From a virus, in IMG/VR virus record IMGVR_UViG_3300023174_000056, positions 62,001-126,000 of that record: a stretch of DNA of 64,000 nt; one strand, 5' to 3'. The notes below the pieces were generated by a model. That model was not told the DNA's origin, made no database searches, and saw only the letters and a program-made list of their open reading frames with translations. A program made the position numbers and the translations under genes. Each line of letters begins with the position of its first letter. Position 1 is the first letter of the stretch. Below, piece after piece: positions 61,484 to 64,000 of this stretch.

Positions 61484-63285
61484 TATACTATTGTTCCATG
61501 AATGTCAACATCTGGATATTTTACTTCCCAGATAACGTTTGAAGGCATATTTATAATATTATCGTACAATGAGCTATTTGTGCTACTGTTTATATTTAAA
61601 TTGGTTCTAGCATAGTTTGAGCCATTTTTTGTCTTTATTGTAACTTCTCTTACGTCTAGAACGCTATCTACCCTTTTTAAAACAGCTAAAACGTCATTTA
61701 TCATAAATGGTTCACCAATTTCTGGTATTCTAGAGAAATACTTTTTTAAGGCTGTTAGAGCATCGTCTAGAACATCAGATTTTTGTTTTCCTGAAACTCC
61801 AATTGCAGTAAAATCTATTGATAAATTAACTATTTTTGCATCAATCATATCGATTGTATCTGATAAAACTCTATTTTTATCTATCCAAGTTTTTAAATTT
61901 TTCTTAATATTAACTGAAGACTTTATTAAATGTCCCTCATTGTCCTCAGATATTATATAAAGATTTAAGTTTCTTTTAAAAGAGTCTTGATCTTTTATTA
62001 ATCTGACTCTTTTAACTGATCCAAATTTTCCTGGCATTGAATATGCTAATGCTTCGTAATCTTTTTCAGTTACTGCTCTGTTTTGAGCCGCAAAATTATC
62101 GCCTATTCTTATTTTTAATTCATTTGAGTCTGGGATTTTAATATATCCAACAACTGGGTCTTCATTTTCTACTACAAAGCTGCTTCTTACATCATCAACG
62201 TCAAGTGCATTTAATGTTTGCTCATCTGTAAATTCAACAACTAATCTTGTTATAGAATTTATAGCTCCAACGGCGGCATTCACGTTTTCCGTAGTATTGA
62301 CTCTATATGTTATTGTAATATCGGTGTTTGAAGGAGCTATTCCAAATTTATCGCTATTTATCAATTTTTTTGGATCAAAGGAAGTGTCAGTAACGTATCT
62401 TTTTCCATACATCTTCATTACAAATTTGTTTGGATCTTCTAACATATTATCATTTTCTACATCAATTAAATTAGCAGCGCCAAAAGTAAGATAAGTGGAC
62501 TCATTATCTTTTTGGACAACATATCTTCTTGGAATAGCAAATGGAACTAAAATATTTGGCGCAGAAGCCGCATCTTCTGAATTATTTGGTATTTCTCTAT
62601 AGCTGATATTTTGGGATAAAAAGTCAGCTTCGTAATATTCATTTCCTTCTGCATCTACGACAGAAACAATATCTGTCACATTTGGTTCATTAATCTGTAC
62701 TTTTAGAAATCTTTTAAAAGAACCTATTGTGCTTACTTGATTTTTGTATATACCAGAAACTACCGTTCCAAATCCTTTTATAGCATAATACGTAGGAGAA
62801 CCTGTATCTGGATCTGTTTTTGCAACTCTTACTGTAAAGTTTGAATTTGACATGTTCACATTTTCAATTAATGAAAATGTGTTAGGTCCAGCTGCAAATG
62901 TAGTACCTTTTTTTATAATAGGCGCATAAGAAAGATTTGGCCCCAAACCATCAACTTTAGCAGGCACTAAACAATAAATTGAAACAGTGCCGTAAGAAGA
63001 AGGAAATGGATCATATCTATAGCCTAATTTATAGCCATGTTTTAATACGTTGTTAAACTCTATAGATGTCTTTAAATGGCTTTCATTAGCGCTGTAATCC
63101 ACATAAAAAGACAAAACATCGCCAACATACGCAACAGTATCAAGCATTAAAGCGCCAAAGCTTGCCTCATTAAAGTCTTTAAAAGTATCAGGATAATACT
63201 TTTTTGCATATTCGACCAACTCAGTTTTTATTGAATTAAAGTCTCTGGCTGTATATTTTATTGGTACTAATTTTTTACTATTCAT
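61483..63285 (-). CDS. 6: Baseplate wedge protein gp6-like (Baseplate_J)
   Basis: 600 residues from the ATG at 63285; a TTG six codons upstream has no advantage. The start TARDFNSIKTELVEYAKKYYPDTFKDFNEASFGALMLDTVAYVGDVLSFYVDYSANESHLKTS is the diagnostic gp6/Baseplate_J opening. The C-terminal part has AVTEKDYEALAYSMPGKFGSVKRVRLIKDQDSF and the FSRIPEIGEPFMINDVLAVLKRVDSVLDVREV end. In T4, gp6 dimers make the inner baseplate ring. Length is close to T4 gp6 (660). Promoter-like motif at 63304-63312. Confidence 0.9.
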   Translation of the reverse strand: MNSKKLVPIKYTARDFNSIKTELVEYAKKYYPDTFKDFNEASFGALMLDTVAYVGDVLSFYVDYSANESHLKTSIEFNNVLKHGYKLGYRYDPFPSSYGTVSIYCLVPAKVDGLGPNLSYAPIIKKGTTFAAGPNTFSLIENVNMSNSNFTVRVAKTDPDTGSPTYYAIKGFGTVVSGIYKNQVSTIGSFKRFLKVQINEPNVTDIVSVVDAEGNEYYEADFLSQNISYREIPNNSEDAASAPNILVPFAIPRRYVVQKDNESTYLTFGAANLIDVENDNMLEDPNKFVMKMYGKRYVTDTSFDPKKLINSDKFGIAPSNTDITITYRVNTTENVNAAVGAINSITRLVVEFTDEQTLNALDVDDVRSSFVVENEDPVVGYIKIPDSNELKIRIGDNFAAQNRAVTEKDYEALAYSMPGKFGSVKRVRLIKDQDSFKRNLNLYIISEDNEGHLIKSSVNIKKNLKTWIDKNRVLSDTIDMIDAKIVNLSIDFTAIGVSGKQKSDVLDDALTALKKYFSRIPEIGEPFMINDVLAVLKRVDSVLDVREVTIKTKNGSNYARTNLNINSSTNSSLYDNIINMPSNVIWEVKYPDVDIHGTIV

Positions 63286-63303
63286 GGTTTTGTTCTCTAA
63301 CAA

Positions 63304-63312
63304 ATAAGTAGT
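63304..63312 (-). promoter_or_regulatory. Promoter-like motif ACTACTTAT upstream of gp6-like gene
   Basis: Minus-strand ACTACTTAT in the gap between the gp25-like and gp6-like genes, 19 bases before the ATG at 63285. Confidence 0.45.
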
Positions 63313-63690
63313 CTATCTAGTAAGATTTTCAAGCGATAAATAATCCGTAACAGAAAGAGAAGGAACAGAATAAGAAATTGTTATACTAATACTATTATAA
63401 TCATCTTTTCTTAATATTTTTATAGAGTTAACGCTTAAAAACGACATATATTTTGATATTTGGTTTCCAATTCTGGAAATAATGTCGGCGTCTACTGCCT
63501 CTGACATATTCTCAAATAGAAATCTTTTAATACCTACGCCAAAATTTGCGTCATAAACTCTTTCACCTGGGTTTGTCAAAACTAAATTTTTTAAATTTTG
63601 TTTTATCGTATCTTTAATGTTTTTGTTTAATGTATGACCTATATCATTTCTATCTAATGATAACGGTAGTCTTGGTGAAATACCTGCCAT
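63313..63690 (-). CDS. 25: Baseplate wedge protein gp25-like
   Basis: 125 residues. The motif LKNLVLTNPGERVYDANFGVGIKRFLFENMSEA matches the gp25/GPW_gp25 family core (NPGER--P-FG--L-----EN). In T4, gp25 sits in the inner baseplate next to gp6 and gp53 and contacts the sheath. Length matches T4 gp25 (132). GGAGAT site; nine bases from the upstream gene. Confidence 0.92.
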   Translation of the reverse strand: MAGISPRLPLSLDRNDIGHTLNKNIKDTIKQNLKNLVLTNPGERVYDANFGVGIKRFLFENMSEAVDADIISRIGNQISKYMSFLSVNSIKILRKDDYNSISITISYSVPSLSVTDYLSLENLTR

Positions 63691-63699
63691 TTTTATCTC

Positions 63700-64000
63700 C
63701 TAACAAACATCATCATCGTTTGTTGTACTATCAGTTTCCATACCAAAATCATCTTCTGCCAATGAAATTGCAAAAGCCGCTTGTCCTTGTGGTGTGATAG
63801 GAGGAAGTAGAGCTGCTGACAATCCTAAACTTGGTATATACATAGGAAGGTTTTTAACGGAGATTTGTACTCCAGCAGCTTCTGCTTGCGCTACTCCAAG
63901 GCCGTAAGCCGTTGATACGGCAGAAGCAATAGAGATGTTTGGATCAGTTATTTGAGCAAAACTCCTAACAATTGTTTTTGGTAATGCAGCAAGCACTTTT
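63700..64000 (-). CDS. C-terminal part of an upstream baseplate-region gene
   Basis: The frame is open from the right edge; the first in-frame start inside the window is a GTG at 63996 without a visible ribosome site, so the gene probably begins outside. The visible ~98 residues are Ala/Leu/Ile-rich (ISIASAVSTAYGLGVAQAEAAG, then PMYIPSLGLSAALLPPITPQGQAAFAISLAEDDFG) and end in an acidic Cys tail. Lying directly before gp25 it may be a hub or spike-tip component, but no family is recognised. Confidence 0.45.
   Translation of the reverse strand, partial: KVLAALPKTIVRSFAQITDPNISIASAVSTAYGLGVAQAEAAGVQISVKNLPMYIPSLGLSAALLPPITPQGQAAFAISLAEDDFGMETDSTTNDDDVC

Noticed and set aside
170-63000. Many plus-strand open frames (for example 1366-1827, 11829-12197, 27694-28071)
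   Set aside because: All lie opposite well-supported minus-strand genes, have no ribosome sites, and show composition expected of antisense shadows (Leu/Phe/Ser-rich).
1-64000. tRNA genes, CRISPR arrays, insertion sequences, integrase or attachment sites
   Set aside because: Gaps are short and filled with terminators and promoter-like motifs; no cloverleaf, spacer array, transposase or integrase was seen.

Overview
This window is 64 kb of a tailed-phage genome with a contractile tail, belonging to the broad T4-like group but clearly divergent from T4. Essentially every gene lies on the minus strand, so the functional order runs from high to low coordinates. Recognisable T4-type parts are gp25, gp6, a gp15-like tail completion protein, gp17 (large terminase), gp20 (portal), gp21 (prohead protease), gp22-like scaffold, gp23 (major capsid), gp13/gp14-position neck proteins, gp18 (sheath), gp19 (tube), a gp26-like tail chaperone, a tape measure and gp53, plus gp46/47-, gp61- and RuvC-like replication and recombination enzymes. 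The DNA is AT-rich by eye, and Shine-Dalgarno sites such as GAGG and AGGAG are common, which argues against a host that ignores SD sequences (for example most Bacteroidota). The lectin-like and beta-propeller adhesion proteins, short N-terminal tags and a bS21-like gene resemble phages from marine or other aquatic bacteria. The host cannot be named from this window.

Layout in transcription order: (1) 64000-60056, baseplate wedge (gp25, gp6) and a DNRLRE-like protein. (2) 60053-48963, a single 3,696-residue virion protein with two LamG-like domains and fourteen propeller blades. (3) 48951-31910, a long run of baseplate, fibre and virion proteins, including a gp15-like tail completion protein and a separately terminated 820-residue fibre-like gene. 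(4) 31903-26805, a replication and recombination island: RuvC-like resolvase, primase, a tagged small protein and a fused SbcD-SbcC nuclease. (5) 26793-25639, a possible holin/spanin lysis cassette without an endolysin. (6) 25642-10825, DNA packaging and head: small zinc-ribbon protein, terminase, portal, protease, several fibre or decoration proteins, bS21-like protein, scaffold, major capsid protein. (7) 10682-1, neck, sheath, tube, tail chaperone with a probable programmed frameshift, tape measure and baseplate hub/wedge proteins, ending in a gene cut by the window edge.

Genes are densely packed and many overlap by a few bases. No gap exceeds 300 bases. The longer gaps hold rho-independent terminators and, between terminator and the next start codon, a recurrent minus-strand motif ACTATTTAT or ACTACTTAT that I propose is this phage's late-promoter element. 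No tRNA, CRISPR array, insertion sequence, integrase or reverse transcriptase was seen.

The most interesting items are the two predicted seven-bladed propellers inside the giant tail protein, the T7 slippery run joining the gp26-like gene to a short downstream frame, four proteins sharing a capsid-targeting-like N-terminal tag, a 25-codon ORF with a perfect 10-base Shine-Dalgarno and a 13-bp hairpin, and a bS21-like protein inside the head gene cluster.
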